Both the position numbers and the translations under genes were made by a program. The notes under the pieces are model-generated. The model ran no database searches. It was not told where the DNA came from and saw only the letters and a list, made by a program, of their open reading frames with translations. 64,000 bases of DNA from Actinophytocola xanthii (GTDB lineage Bacteria > Actinomycetota > Actinomycetes > Mycobacteriales > Pseudonocardiaceae). The stretch spans positions 62,001-126,000 of the forward strand of contig NZ_MSIE01000007.1 in the NCBI RefSeq assembly GCF_001921205.1, read 5' to 3'. This document shows, piece by piece, positions 1 to 8,413 of the stretch. Within the stretch, counting starts at the first letter, position 1; each line of letters starts with the position of its first letter.

Positions 1-257
1 GTCGTGTACGCGGCCACCATCCCGGCGACGTGCGCGGCCTGCCCGGCGCCGCAGATCAGCACCGCGTACCCGCGGTCGGCGGCGGTCCTCGCGAACTCGG
101 CGGTCTCGTCGGGTGTTCGGTGGGCCGACAGCACGTGGGTCGTCACCGGCACGCCGAGCTCGGTGAGGACCGCCGCCGCCTTGTCCATGCGGTCCGCGTA
201 GACCCGGGAGGCCATCAGCACGCCCACGGTCGGCAGCCCCACGTCCGGCAGGCTCAC
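1..257 (-). CDS. PurE-like (AIR carboxylase family) protein, partial
   Basis: About 85 N-terminal residues are present; the 3' part lies off the left edge. The sequence follows the PurE fold: a beta strand VGVLMAS, a helix, then SAHRTPD (residues 44-50), which holds the catalytic His of PurE enzymes, and a glycine-rich GAGQAAH segment that matches the PurE GAGGAAH loop. The GTG start overlaps the stop of the upstream FAD-subunit gene by 4 bases (GTGA), so the two are translationally coupled. Odd feature: the PurE substrate motif G-S-x-S-D reads A-S-R-V-Y here, so the conserved Asp is lost. That argues for a specialised paralogue rather than the housekeeping purine enzyme. Its place next to a molybdenum-hydroxylase subunit suggests a role in a heterocycle or purine catabolic operon; this is inference. 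Confidence 0.75.
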   Translation of the reverse strand, partial: MSLPDVGLPTVGVLMASRVYADRMDKAAAVLTELGVPVTTHVLSAHRTPDETAEFARTAADRGYAVLICGAGQAAHVAGMVAAYT

Positions 258-1102
258 GAGGCCGCTCCCACGGCGGTGGCCAGCGCGCGCCGGACCACCA
301 CGCGAACGAGGTGCGTGCGGTAGTCGGCGGAGGCGATCGCGTCCGCCGCGACCGGAACCGCGTCGGCGGCGAGGGCCGCCGCCCGCGCCAGGTCCCGGTC
401 GTCCAGAGCCGTACCGACCAGGGTCTCGGCGACCACCTCGAGCCGGGAACCGTCGTGGCCGTGGACGAACGGCGCCACGTCGGCGCGGACGCAGGTGCCG
501 TCCCGATCCCGCCGGACCCGGACCGCGACGCCGCCGATCGTGGCACCCACCGCGCGCCGGCCGACCTGGACGAAGGCGTGCCCGTCGCCGTGGTGCCAGG
601 CCGGGAACTCCACGCCCGCGAGCAACGCCGGTCCGGCCAGCCCGCCGTTCGCGAACAGGTCGGCCGCGGGGCGGCGGTGTTCGCCCGCACCGTCGTGGAC
701 CACGGCCGTCGCGTCGAGCACCGCGCACACGGCCGCGAGCTGCGTTGCCGGATCGCCGTTGGCGACGATGCCCGCGACGGTCCCCCGCGCCCGGGTCTGG
801 GCGGTGCCGACCTGGGTGAGCGCGTCCGCCAGCAGGGGGGAGCGACCACGGGCCCACCGCCGGAGCGTCTCCTGCCGGCAGGTCGCGCCGACGGCGACCC
901 CGCGGTCGTTCTCGACGAGCGTGTCCAGCTCCCCGGCCGGGTTGATGTCCACGAGGTGCGCCGGTCGCCGTCGGCGGCGGCGCATGGCGGGCACCAGGGT
1001 CAGCCCGCCGGCCAGCACGACGGCGCCGGGCAACGCGCCGAGCAGTTCGACGGCCTCCCGGGCGGACCGCACCGCGTGGTACTCACAGGGCGCCGGCCAC
1101 AT
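254..1102 (-). CDS. Molybdenum hydroxylase (xanthine/CO dehydrogenase type) FAD-binding subunit
   Basis: The protein has 282 residues, typical of the medium (CoxM/XdhB-like) subunit, which passes electrons from the molybdenum and iron-sulfur subunits to FAD. Two FAD contacts are recognisable: an AGGLTLVPAM loop near residues 31-40 (family AGGQSL) and a TVAGIVANGDPA segment (family TVGGxxA-xxDP) in the middle. The C-terminal third has the alpha/beta character of the CO-dehydrogenase flavoprotein C domain. The ATG has a good Shine-Dalgarno (GGGAGGT, about 7 bases upstream). It overlaps the next gene (PurE-like) by 4 bases. The large molybdenum and 2Fe-2S subunits are not in the window and probably lie to the left. 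The substrate cannot be told from this subunit alone. Confidence 0.85.
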   Translation of the reverse strand: MWPAPCEYHAVRSAREAVELLGALPGAVVLAGGLTLVPAMRRRRRRPAHLVDINPAGELDTLVENDRGVAVGATCRQETLRRWARGRSPLLADALTQVGTAQTRARGTVAGIVANGDPATQLAAVCAVLDATAVVHDGAGEHRRPAADLFANGGLAGPALLAGVEFPAWHHGDGHAFVQVGRRAVGATIGGVAVRVRRDRDGTCVRADVAPFVHGHDGSRLEVVAETLVGTALDDRDLARAAALAADAVPVAADAIASADYRTHLVRVVVRRALATAVGAAS

Positions 1103-1458
1103 GCCGACACCTCCCGGGACGGGGAATTCGCCTCGACAATTGGTGCGTTAGCGCACTCATCAAAGTGATCGCTCTCTTCGCTGAGATCAATTTCTTCCCG
1201 GAATAGAGTTTTACGGGAGATCGCTCAAACCCCCCTCAAGCACGACTCGACTTTTCGCCTACCAGTGGTAACGAAGATTTCCACGAAGATCACTTTTGCG
1301 CAGGTCACAGCCTTGTTGACAGCGGAGAACAGGAAGAATTCTCTTATCTCGTCGAGCGCCGGACGCGCACGAGGAGAACTATTTTTCGGTCACGATCATT
1401 TTGTGAATGTTAACGTGAACCATATTCTTCCGAAGTGGACAGGGCCGGACCCGCGCGT
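1103..1458. other. Intergenic region, low GC, upstream of the FAD-subunit operon
   Basis: About 350 bases without a convincing gene. It is clearly more AT-rich than its surroundings, especially 1140-1440, as expected for a promoter region of the minus-strand FAD-subunit/PurE-like operon. Short reading frames here run into the pullulanase remnant in the wrong frame and look non-coding. I saw no strong long palindrome. Confidence 0.5.
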
Positions 1459-2370
1459 TCACCGGGAAACGAACACCGCGACGGTCCTGGCCGGCACGGC
1501 GAACGACCCGTCGGCGCGGTACTCGGACGTGCGCACGACCGGGTCCGCTCCCCCGGCCTGGACCGGGTGCAGCCGGTACCGGGCGCCGGCGAGGGCGGGA
1601 ACCGCCTGGGTGGTCGCCCGGCCCGAGGCGTTGAGGACCACGACGACGCTCTCCCACCGGGGGTCCAGATCCGGACCGGTGCGGTCGTCGAGGTGCATGA
1701 CGATCACGCCGGGCGTCTGGTCCGGTCCGCCGGTCGGGAAGCCCACCCGGCGCCGCACCAGCTCGGCCGACCCCAGCCGGAACAGCGGCGAGGAGAACCT
1801 GATGCGCAACAGGTCCACCGCCTGCCGGTGGGCGGTCCGCAGCTCCCGCTCCCCCGGCTCCAGTGCCGGGTCGGCCAGCAGCGGGCGCATGTAGGCCCAC
1901 TTGGCGGCGTTCTCGCCGCGTGGCGGCAGGCCCGAGCCCCAGGTCGACTCGCGGTAGGTCCAGTCGATCCGGTTGAACCAGTCCCCGGAGTTGAAGCTGT
2001 TGCGGTCCAACGACTTCGACCGAAGCAGGTCGGTACCGGCATGCCAGAACGCCGGCCCCTGGGCGAGCGCGGCGGTGGCCAACGCGACCGTGTTGGCCCG
2101 CACCCGGTCCGACATCCCGGTGCCTCGCGGCAGCTTGTACTGCAGGACGTCGAACAGCGTCTCGTTGTCGTGGGCGTCCACGTGGGTGATGGTCTCGGCC
2201 GGGTCGGCGTAGCCGGCGGGCTGGCCGTTGTAGTCGACCTGGGCGCCGGTCACGAGCTCGCCCTCGCGGTCGACAAACCGGTAGTCACGCAGGTTGCCGG
2301 CCAGCCCCACCTTGATCTGGTCCTGGTGGAGCAGCAGCCGCGCACGCTGCCGCTCCGGCGTCCCGTTCAC
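1459..2370 (-). pseudogene. Pullulanase-type alpha-1,6-glucosidase, C-terminal remnant
   Basis: This frame encodes about 303 residues that match only the C-terminal end of bacterial secreted pullulanases: the NGTPE..R stretch leading to LIKVGLxGNLRDY-like sequence, the [12 protein letters not shown] segment (end of the GH13 catalytic barrel), and the C-terminal all-beta DUF3372-like domain ending in VAVFVSR. Full pullulanases of this group have 900 or more residues, so the N-terminal domains and most of the catalytic barrel are missing. Similarity stops abruptly at about 2370-2380, next to an unrelated plus-strand lipoprotein gene, which marks a deletion junction. A GTG at 2370 follows a purine-rich GGGAGG, so a short protein could still be made, but it could not be an active GH13 enzyme. 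Confidence 0.75.
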
Positions 2371-2494
2371 CTCCCTCGCCTCCCGCGCGACCGGGCGCGT
2401 CGTGCGCATGGCCGACCGGGGCGACGCGGTCGCCGTGACGCTCGCCCCGATCCAGCTCCAGGAGCTGATCCGCGACGGGGACCTAGGTACCCCT

Positions 2495-3009
2495 GTGCAG
2501 CGCCTGATCATCCTCCTCGTGGACTCCTGCTGACCGCCGCCTGCTCGGGCCCGACCGCGGGACCGACCGCGGAACCGGCTCCCCCGCCGCCACCCCAGGC
2601 GGCCCCGCCCTCCGCGCCGCCGGACCAGCCGGCCGCTCTCCCGCCGGCGTGCCCGCTGTTGCCCAAGCCGGAGGCCGAGGCGCTCGCCGGCACCCCGCTG
2701 GTCGACGGTGTCGAGTCCAACCCGGCGAGCCCGCAGTGCCTCTACGCGGGTCCCACCAGCGGCCCGGTCGCCCAGGTGGAGGTCTTCGTGGGCGACGGCG
2801 CGAAGAAGTTCCTCGACATCGACCGGGAGCACGCGCACGAGTTCACCGAGGTACCCGGCATCGGCGAGGAGGCACACGCCGAGGACAACGCGATCTTCGC
2901 CCGCGTCGGTCGGACCTGGTTCGCCGTGCGCCTGGTCCGACTCAACGATCCGGCGCGCAACGCACCCGCGCTCGTCACCGCCGCCACAGCCGTCGCGGGC
3001 CGGCTGTAG
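2495..3009 (+). pseudogene. DUF3558-type lipoprotein with an apparent 1-base frameshift
   Basis: From about 2521 the frame reads a lipobox (LLLTAAC-SG), a proline/alanine-rich linker, then a globular domain with two spaced Cys (PPACPLL and PQCLY) and a VPGIGEEA segment, all typical of actinobacterial DUF3558 lipoproteins. No start codon exists in this frame near the lipobox. In the frame one base away, a GTG at 2495 begins VQRLIILLV, an ideal lipoprotein signal start with an AGG about 8 bases upstream, but it then hits TGA at 2531. Adding one G in the GTGGA stretch at about 2519-2523 would join the two into one normal signal peptide. So either a real frameshift or a sequencing error in a G run disrupts the gene. 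It converges with the methyltransferase gene that follows. Confidence 0.65.
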
Positions 3010-3013
3010 GAGG

Positions 3014-3841
3014 TCAGGCCCGGCCGGGCACGCGACCCACCCCGCCGTAGCCGAGCAGGCGGGCCGGGGAGGTCGACGCGCTGTTCTCGGGTCGCCACGC
3101 GTCGAGCAGCACCACGCCCGGCTCGACCAGCTCGGTGCCGGCGAACCAGCTCTCGATGGTGGCCCGGTCGCGCGGATGGACCTGCTCGTCGGCGGCCTCG
3201 TAGAGGCGCAGCAACCCGGCCAGCTGCTCGGCGGTCCGCGGGTCGGCCTCGTCCTGGCTCATGGTCGAGATGGCCAGGAGGCTCCCTGGCGGGCAGGCCT
3301 CGCGGTAGGTGCGGATCATGTCGGCCGGGCCGTGCTCGTCGCCGATGAACAGCATCAGGCCGGCGATCAGCAGGCCCACCGGGCGGTCGAAGTCGACCAA
3401 GCGGTTGACGTCGGGGTTCTCCAGGACCGAACGGGTGTCGCGGACGTCCGCCTCGACCACGGCGGTGTTCTCGTCCTCCGCGAGCAGCTCGCGGCCGTGG
3501 TGCACGGCGACCGGCTCGTAGTCCACGTACACCACCCGCGTCGCGGGGTCCACGCGCCGGGCGATCTCGTGCACGTTGCCCACGGTGGGAATCCCGGAGC
3601 CGAGGTCGAGGAACTGACGGATTCCCTGGTCCATCAGGTAGAGCACCACCCGGCGCAACCACGCGCGGTTGATCCGCGCGACGTGCCGCACCCAGGGTGC
3701 GACCTGCTCGACCTGGCCGGCCAGCAGCCGGTCCGGCTCGAAGTTGTTCACCCCGCCCAGGTAGTGGTCGTACATGCGAGCCGCGTTGGGCTTGTTTATG
3801 TCGATCCTGCCGAGGTTCATCGCCGGTTGCTGGGCCGTCAC
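3014..3841 (-). CDS. SAM-dependent methyltransferase, DUF574 family
   Basis: The 275-residue product matches the actinobacterial DUF574 (PF04672) methyltransferase-like family. It has the family's N-terminal signature (NxARMYDHYLGGxxNF), an LDLGSGIPT SAM-binding loop, VVYVDYEPVAV (acidic ribose contact), and the DFDRPVGLL segment before the ISTMSQD strand. These proteins occur in many copies in actinomycetes and their substrates are unknown. I chose the GTG at 3841 because GGAG lies 5 bases upstream and the protein then begins just before the conserved motif. The longer frame upstream runs through the LtrA gene and is spurious. Its stop is 5 bases from that of the convergent lipoprotein. Confidence 0.88.
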   Translation of the reverse strand: MTAQQPAMNLGRIDINKPNAARMYDHYLGGVNNFEPDRLLAGQVEQVAPWVRHVARINRAWLRRVVLYLMDQGIRQFLDLGSGIPTVGNVHEIARRVDPATRVVYVDYEPVAVHHGRELLAEDENTAVVEADVRDTRSVLENPDVNRLVDFDRPVGLLIAGLMLFIGDEHGPADMIRTYREACPPGSLLAISTMSQDEADPRTAEQLAGLLRLYEAADEQVHPRDRATIESWFAGTELVEPGVVLLDAWRPENSASTSPARLLGYGGVGRVPGRA

Positions 3842-3900
3842 ATGCTCTCCGATCGGGGTGGCGGGACGCGGCCGGCAGCATACTGCCCGAGCGGCCGAGC

Positions 3901-5058
3901 TCAGCCAGACTCCGCCGTCGGTGCCGCCGTCGGTGCCCCCGTCGGCGCCGGGGTCGGGCGCACGGACTCCGCCACGACCGTGCCGGCCAGCACCAGCGCC
4001 GCGACGGCGAGCTCCAGCCAGCCTCCCACCAGCAGGCCGGCGGGAACGCAGAGCCAGACCGCCGCCGCGGCGGCCAGCCGGGGCCAGGGCCAGCTCGGGG
4101 TGAGGCTGCGGCGGAACGCGGCCAGCCCCAGGAGGTAGCCGGTCAGGCCGATCGGCAGCAGCCAGGGCTCGAGGTCGTGCAGCGGCGAGCCGAGGTAGCT
4201 GACCGCCTTCTTCATGCCGACCGCGGCGACCGTGACGCCGGCGATCATCACCAGGTACGCGTACCCGAAGGAGAGCAGGGCGGCCAGCCCTCGGCGCCGC
4301 GCCGGCATCGCGTCCAGGGCGTGCTCGCCGGCCGCGTCCTCGTGGTCGAAGTACAGCCACCACATCGCCGCGCTCACCGCCAGCGCGAGCAGGGAGCCGA
4401 CCACGACGGTGGTCACGCTCCCCTTCGCGGTCGCCGCGGCGCCGACGGCGATGATCGACTCACCGAGCAGGATGATCAACGCGAGCCCGTGGCGTTCCAC
4501 GAAGTGGCCGGCGCCGACCACGAACCCGCTGATGCCCACGACGTGCGGGGTCGCGTAGTGCAGCACCACCACGGCCAGCGCCAGCCAGAGCCGGACGTCC
4601 GGCGGCAGGAACCCGGCGACGACCAGCACCGCCGCGCCGAGGAGGTTGAGCGGCCCCAGCCGCAGGATGGCCCCGCGCCCGGAGGTGCCGAGGAACCCGG
4701 CGGTGTGCACGACCACCACGACGAGGTAGGCGATCCCCAGGACGAGCCCGAACGGCCCCTCCTCGAAGTAGCGCGGCACCGCCAGCGACATGACGAAGTA
4801 CGCGGCCATCCCGGCGAGCAGGAGCAGGCGGGGCCGGGTGCGGTCGAGGTCCAGCGCGTTGGTCAGCCAGGCGTAGCCGCCGTACATCCACCAGACCACG
4901 GCCAGCAGCACCGTGACCCGGGCGAGCCCGGTGCCGGTGGGCGCGGCCGTGAGCACGGCGGCGATCTGGGTGATCGCGAAGACGAAGACGAGGTCGAAGA
5001 ACAGCTCGAGCGACCGGACCTTCTCGGCCGGCCCCGTCGGAACGCGGGTCGTCGTCAC
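3901..5058 (-). CDS. Low-temperature requirement protein A (LtrA) family membrane protein
   Basis: A protein of about 385 residues, mostly hydrophobic, with roughly ten to eleven membrane segments. It starts with the LtrA signature ELFFDLVFVFAITQ (residues about 17-30) and contains a second hallmark, ERHGLALIILLGESIIAVG, in the middle. LtrA was named from a Listeria cold-growth mutant; its biochemical role is not known. The GTG at 5058 is favoured over the longer frame because it follows GGGAGAGGG at 8 bases and places the signature near the N-terminus. The C-terminus ends in a short repetitive PTxAPTxAPT tail. Confidence 0.85.
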   Translation of the reverse strand: MTTTRVPTGPAEKVRSLELFFDLVFVFAITQIAAVLTAAPTGTGLARVTVLLAVVWWMYGGYAWLTNALDLDRTRPRLLLLAGMAAYFVMSLAVPRYFEEGPFGLVLGIAYLVVVVVHTAGFLGTSGRGAILRLGPLNLLGAAVLVVAGFLPPDVRLWLALAVVVLHYATPHVVGISGFVVGAGHFVERHGLALIILLGESIIAVGAAATAKGSVTTVVVGSLLALAVSAAMWWLYFDHEDAAGEHALDAMPARRRGLAALLSFGYAYLVMIAGVTVAAVGMKKAVSYLGSPLHDLEPWLLPIGLTGYLLGLAAFRRSLTPSWPWPRLAAAAAVWLCVPAGLLVGGWLELAVAALVLAGTVVAESVRPTPAPTGAPTAAPTAESG

Positions 5059-5240
5059 AGCGCGGTCCCTCTCCCGCTCACCCGGTCCGCCGGGTGCGGA
5101 CCGCCTCACGTGACCGCCCGGCGGCCACGTGACTCCCCCCAACACCGCGACCGCCGACGATCTTCCCGCGGCACCGACGCGGTTCGCGACCACAGCGGTC
5201 CTCAGTGGTCACGCACACCGTAGGGCACGTCCGCACCGGC
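5059..5240. other. Intergenic region between LtrA gene and CHAT gene
   Basis: About 180 bases upstream of the LtrA-family start and downstream of the CHAT gene stop, both on the minus strand. It must contain the LtrA promoter if that gene is transcribed separately. I see no clear -10/-35 pair and no strong hairpin. Confidence 0.35.
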
Positions 5241-7778
5241 TCAGCCGCTGCCGAAGCAGACGAGGGGTGTCAGCGGCTCGGTGAGCGTGGCGTCGGCCAG
5301 GGCTCTGGCGGGGGCGGCCCCGCGGGCCAGGGCGCGGTGGTAGGCGGTCATCACGCCCACCGCGGCGTGGTCGTTCATGCGCGCCACGCTGGAGACCACG
5401 GTGCGGGTGCCGCTGTAGAGCAGGGCCGCGGTGAAGCCGAGCATCTCGTCGCCCGCGCGCACGACGGTCTTGCCCACGTCGCAGGACGCGAGGATCACGT
5501 GTTCGGGCGCGGCACCGAGCCGGTGGATGTCGTAGGCCAGCAGCGGTCCGTCGGCGAGGTCGAGCCGGGAGAACAGCACGCTGTCCTGCTCGTGGTGGCC
5601 GTGCGCGGCGAAGTGGGCGATGCCGCAGCCGTCGAGTGCCTTGATCGCCGACTCGACGGTGGCGTCCGCGCCGACCAGGGTCTCCCCCTCGGGGTAGATG
5701 CGGGCCAGCTGCTCGACCTCGTCCGCGGCGTGCTCGAGGTCGGGGCCGGCGACGAGGAGCGTGCCGGCGGGCGGCGCGAGCGCGGCGCGCCGGGCGGAGA
5801 GCCACACGGTCGCCGAGGGCGACACGGTCACCGGGCGGCCCCGCAGGTCCGGCAGCAGCGCCCACGGCACGCCCGACAGCGGTCCGGTCGGCACCACGAC
5901 CAGGTCCTCGTCGCCCAGGCTCGGCCGCAGCGGCGCCAGCAGGTGCTCGGTCAGCACGCCCAGCTGGCGCCGGGCCGAGGTGCGCACCGCGGCGTCGAGC
6001 GGGGCCGGCAGCGCGCGACCGGACAGCACGTCCAGGTCGCTGCGCAACCGCATGATCGACTCGGTCACCGTGGGCAGGTCGCCGAGCGCGACGATCCGCG
6101 CGACCCGGTCGCCGGCCAGGAAGGCGTGGATCCGCGTGCCCACGGTGAAGAAGCTGACCAGTGCCGTGCCGGCCGCCGCGAGCTCGGCGCGGACCTCGGC
6201 CAGCTCGGCCTGGGCGTCGTGCTCGCCGGTGCCGCTGGTCTGCCAGCTCTGCGCGCGGATCTGGCGTTCCAGCTCCGCGCAGCGCCGTGCCGCCACCGGA
6301 TCGCGGCGGCCCTCGAGCTCGCTGGCCCGCGCCACGCGGGACAGCTGCCGCAGCTCGGCGACGGCGTCGACGGTGGCCGGGTCGTCGGTGGGGTGCACGG
6401 CACGCGAGCGGAACGCCTGCGCCCGCGAGTGCTCCAGCCAGCGGAACACCGTCGCCGGCCGGCCCACGGCCAGCGCGGCGTCGAGCCCGGCCCTGGCGAG
6501 CTCGGCACCGAGGGTGGCCACGCCGGTCTGGAGGTCGATGCTGCCGAAGTGGCTGCGGTGCTCGGCGAGACGGACCAGTCCGGCCCGGGCGTGCCGGAAG
6601 GTGGCCGGGTGGTCGCCGCGGGCGCTCGCGATCCGGGCCCGGACGACGTGCCGCTGCAACCGGGTGTCCAGCCTGGACCGTCGACCGGGTTGTCGCCGGA
6701 CCCGCTCGGCCGCCAGGTCGACCTGGCCACGGCTCAGGTGCGCGCGAGCGGCGAGCAGCTCGGCGGCCTCGGCGTCGTTGTCCAACCCCAGCGCGCGGAG
6801 TCGCTCGGCGAGCTCGCTGGCGGTGCCGGCGGCGGCGACCGCGCGCCGGCCGTCGGCGAACTCGGCACGCAGCCGGGTCAGCGCGGCGACCGCCGCCCAG
6901 GCCTCGTTGCGCCGCCGGCGGAACCGGCGCCGCGCCCGGGCCGCCCAGCGGGTTGCCGCGGCGTGGTCGCCGACCGCCAGGGCGATCTGCGCACGGGTCA
7001 GCTCGGCCTCGGCCTGCTCCTGGGTCATCCCCAGACCGGCGAACCCGGGCAGGGCGGCGTCGAGCACCTCGGCCGCGTCCACCGCGAGCCCGGCGGCGAG
7101 CAGGGCCCTGGCCTTCTCCACCGCGAGCACGACCAGCATCCCGTCCGCGTTCTCCGCGTACCCCTGCTCGGCCTGGTCGAAGGCACGCAGCGCCCCGGGG
7201 ACGTCCCCGGCGAGCAGCAGGCAGGAACCGCGGCCGTGGAAGGACTTCGCCACCTGGACGGTCATCCCGAGCTCCCGGCTGAGCTGCTCGCTGCGGGCCA
7301 GGTCGGCCAGCGCCGGGCGCACCTGGCCGGCGATCTGGTGGATGAACGCCCTGTTCAGCAGGGTCCGCGCGAGCGCGACCCGCTCCCCCGCCCGCTCGAG
7401 CAGCGGCACCGCCGCGTCGAAGCTGCGCACCGCCTCCTCGACCCGCCCGGTCATGGTCAGCAGCAGACCGCGTTGGAGCAGCAGCACCCCCCGGTTGTGC
7501 TCGGCGATGAGCGCGCCGGTTCCGTCCAGCAGCGCGAACCCCCGGTCGCTGTTGCCGCACGCGACCTCGGCGGCGGCGAGCGAGCCGAGCAGGCGGAAGG
7601 TCAGCTCGCGGTGCTCCGGCCAGCGTCCCGCCGGCTCGGGCCAGCCGAGCAGGCGCAGGCCCGCCCGCAACGACCTGGCACCGAGCAGCGGTCGACCCCG
7701 GTTGAGCGCCTCGAGCCCACGCCGGTGCAGCTCGCGTGCGCGGGCTTCCACGGCCTCCTCGGCCGGCTCACGGGGCAT
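5241..7778 (-). CDS. TPR-CHAT caspase-like protease
   Basis: An 845-residue protein. The first 550 or so residues are alpha-helical tetratricopeptide-like repeats rich in Ala, Leu and Arg. The C-terminal third (about 590-845) is a CHAT domain, the clan-CD protease fold related to caspases. Both catalytic residues are present: His726 in an HFAAHGHH segment and Cys766 in an ILASCDVGK segment. A DLVVVPTGPLSGVPWALL motif before them is the usual CHAT lead-in. Some CHAT proteases cleave a specific partner after activation, as in Craspase. This one is the last gene of a minus-strand unit headed by a subtilisin-like protease, with a small beta-sandwich protein between. The ATG at 7778 is the first in-frame start after the upstream stop (gap 41 bases), though its ribosome-binding site is weak. 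Confidence 0.85.
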   Translation of the reverse strand: MPREPAEEAVEARARELHRRGLEALNRGRPLLGARSLRAGLRLLGWPEPAGRWPEHRELTFRLLGSLAAAEVACGNSDRGFALLDGTGALIAEHNRGVLLLQRGLLLTMTGRVEEAVRSFDAAVPLLERAGERVALARTLLNRAFIHQIAGQVRPALADLARSEQLSRELGMTVQVAKSFHGRGSCLLLAGDVPGALRAFDQAEQGYAENADGMLVVLAVEKARALLAAGLAVDAAEVLDAALPGFAGLGMTQEQAEAELTRAQIALAVGDHAAATRWAARARRRFRRRRNEAWAAVAALTRLRAEFADGRRAVAAAGTASELAERLRALGLDNDAEAAELLAARAHLSRGQVDLAAERVRRQPGRRSRLDTRLQRHVVRARIASARGDHPATFRHARAGLVRLAEHRSHFGSIDLQTGVATLGAELARAGLDAALAVGRPATVFRWLEHSRAQAFRSRAVHPTDDPATVDAVAELRQLSRVARASELEGRRDPVAARRCAELERQIRAQSWQTSGTGEHDAQAELAEVRAELAAAGTALVSFFTVGTRIHAFLAGDRVARIVALGDLPTVTESIMRLRSDLDVLSGRALPAPLDAAVRTSARRQLGVLTEHLLAPLRPSLGDEDLVVVPTGPLSGVPWALLPDLRGRPVTVSPSATVWLSARRAALAPPAGTLLVAGPDLEHAADEVEQLARIYPEGETLVGADATVESAIKALDGCGIAHFAAHGHHEQDSVLFSRLDLADGPLLAYDIHRLGAAPEHVILASCDVGKTVVRAGDEMLGFTAALLYSGTRTVVSSVARMNDHAAVGVMTAYHRALARGAAPARALADATLTEPLTPLVCFGSG

Positions 7779-7819
7779 TCGGCCAGTATCCGTGCGGCGT
7801 CCACGATGACCAACAACGT

Positions 7820-8317
7820 TTAGGGTGACAAACCCCCTTTTCCGATCTCGATCGGCGGCGTGACGACGCGGTGCGACCCGGCGACGTCGTGCACGACGAG
7901 CTGCGCCGGTCCCGCCGGCACCTCCGCCAGCGCGAACCGGCCGGCGTCGTCGCTCTCGGTCGACATGGCGCGGGTGGGGCAGCGCAGCTCGACCCGGTGG
8001 CACGCGCCGGGCGAGAGCCAGCCGTCGACCCTGGTGGTGCCGTCGACGCGGGTGTCGAGCGTGATCATGATCGTCAGGTTGTCGCTCTGGAACGTGACGA
8101 GCCGGGTGAACTCGTCCGACCGCGCCGCCACCAGCCGCGACTCCTCGACGAGCCGCGCGAGCTCGGCGTCGAGGAGGTCACAGCCGTCGAGGCCGGCGAG
8201 GTCGACCGCGAACCGCACCCGCTCGACGAGACCGTCCGGCATGGGGTCGGCCTTCTCCAACATCGTCCGCAGCGCGTCGAGCAGCTCCGTCGGCTCCTGG
8301 GCGTCCTCGGGGCTCAC
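7820..8317 (-). CDS. Small CHAT-associated protein with carboxypeptidase-regulatory-like C-terminus
   Basis: 165 residues, GTG start with GGAGG 7 bases upstream. The N-terminal half is predicted helical and acidic (ELLDALRTMLEKADP, then a second helix to about residue 75). The C-terminal half looks like a small beta-sandwich of the transthyretin or carboxypeptidase-regulatory type, with the pattern DDAGRFALAEVPAGPAQLVV typical of those folds. It has no signal peptide and no catalytic motif that I recognise. It lies between the subtilisin and CHAT protease genes and is probably co-transcribed with both. It may be the adaptor, substrate or inhibitor that links the two proteases. That role is inference from position only. 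Confidence 0.7.
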   Translation of the reverse strand: MSPEDAQEPTELLDALRTMLEKADPMPDGLVERVRFAVDLAGLDGCDLLDAELARLVEESRLVAARSDEFTRLVTFQSDNLTIMITLDTRVDGTTRVDGWLSPGACHRVELRCPTRAMSTESDDAGRFALAEVPAGPAQLVVHDVAGSHRVVTPPIEIGKGGLSP

Positions 8318-8413
8318 CGGGCCGCCTCCCCGCGAGCGACGCCGGTTCTCGCGTCGCGGCCCGACATCAACAACCGGCGTGGCATGGCGGGGACCAGTGC
8401 ACCGGAGAAAGGT

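Noticed and set aside
1435-3009. A 524-codon plus-strand frame joined to the lipoprotein
   Set aside because: Only the last 160 codons look like a protein (DUF3558). The earlier part is antisense to the pullulanase remnant.
5205-7823. An 872-codon plus-strand open frame
   Set aside because: Antisense to the TPR-CHAT gene, which has catalytic motifs and family similarity. The plus-strand product is low-complexity Gly/Arg/Gln/Val.
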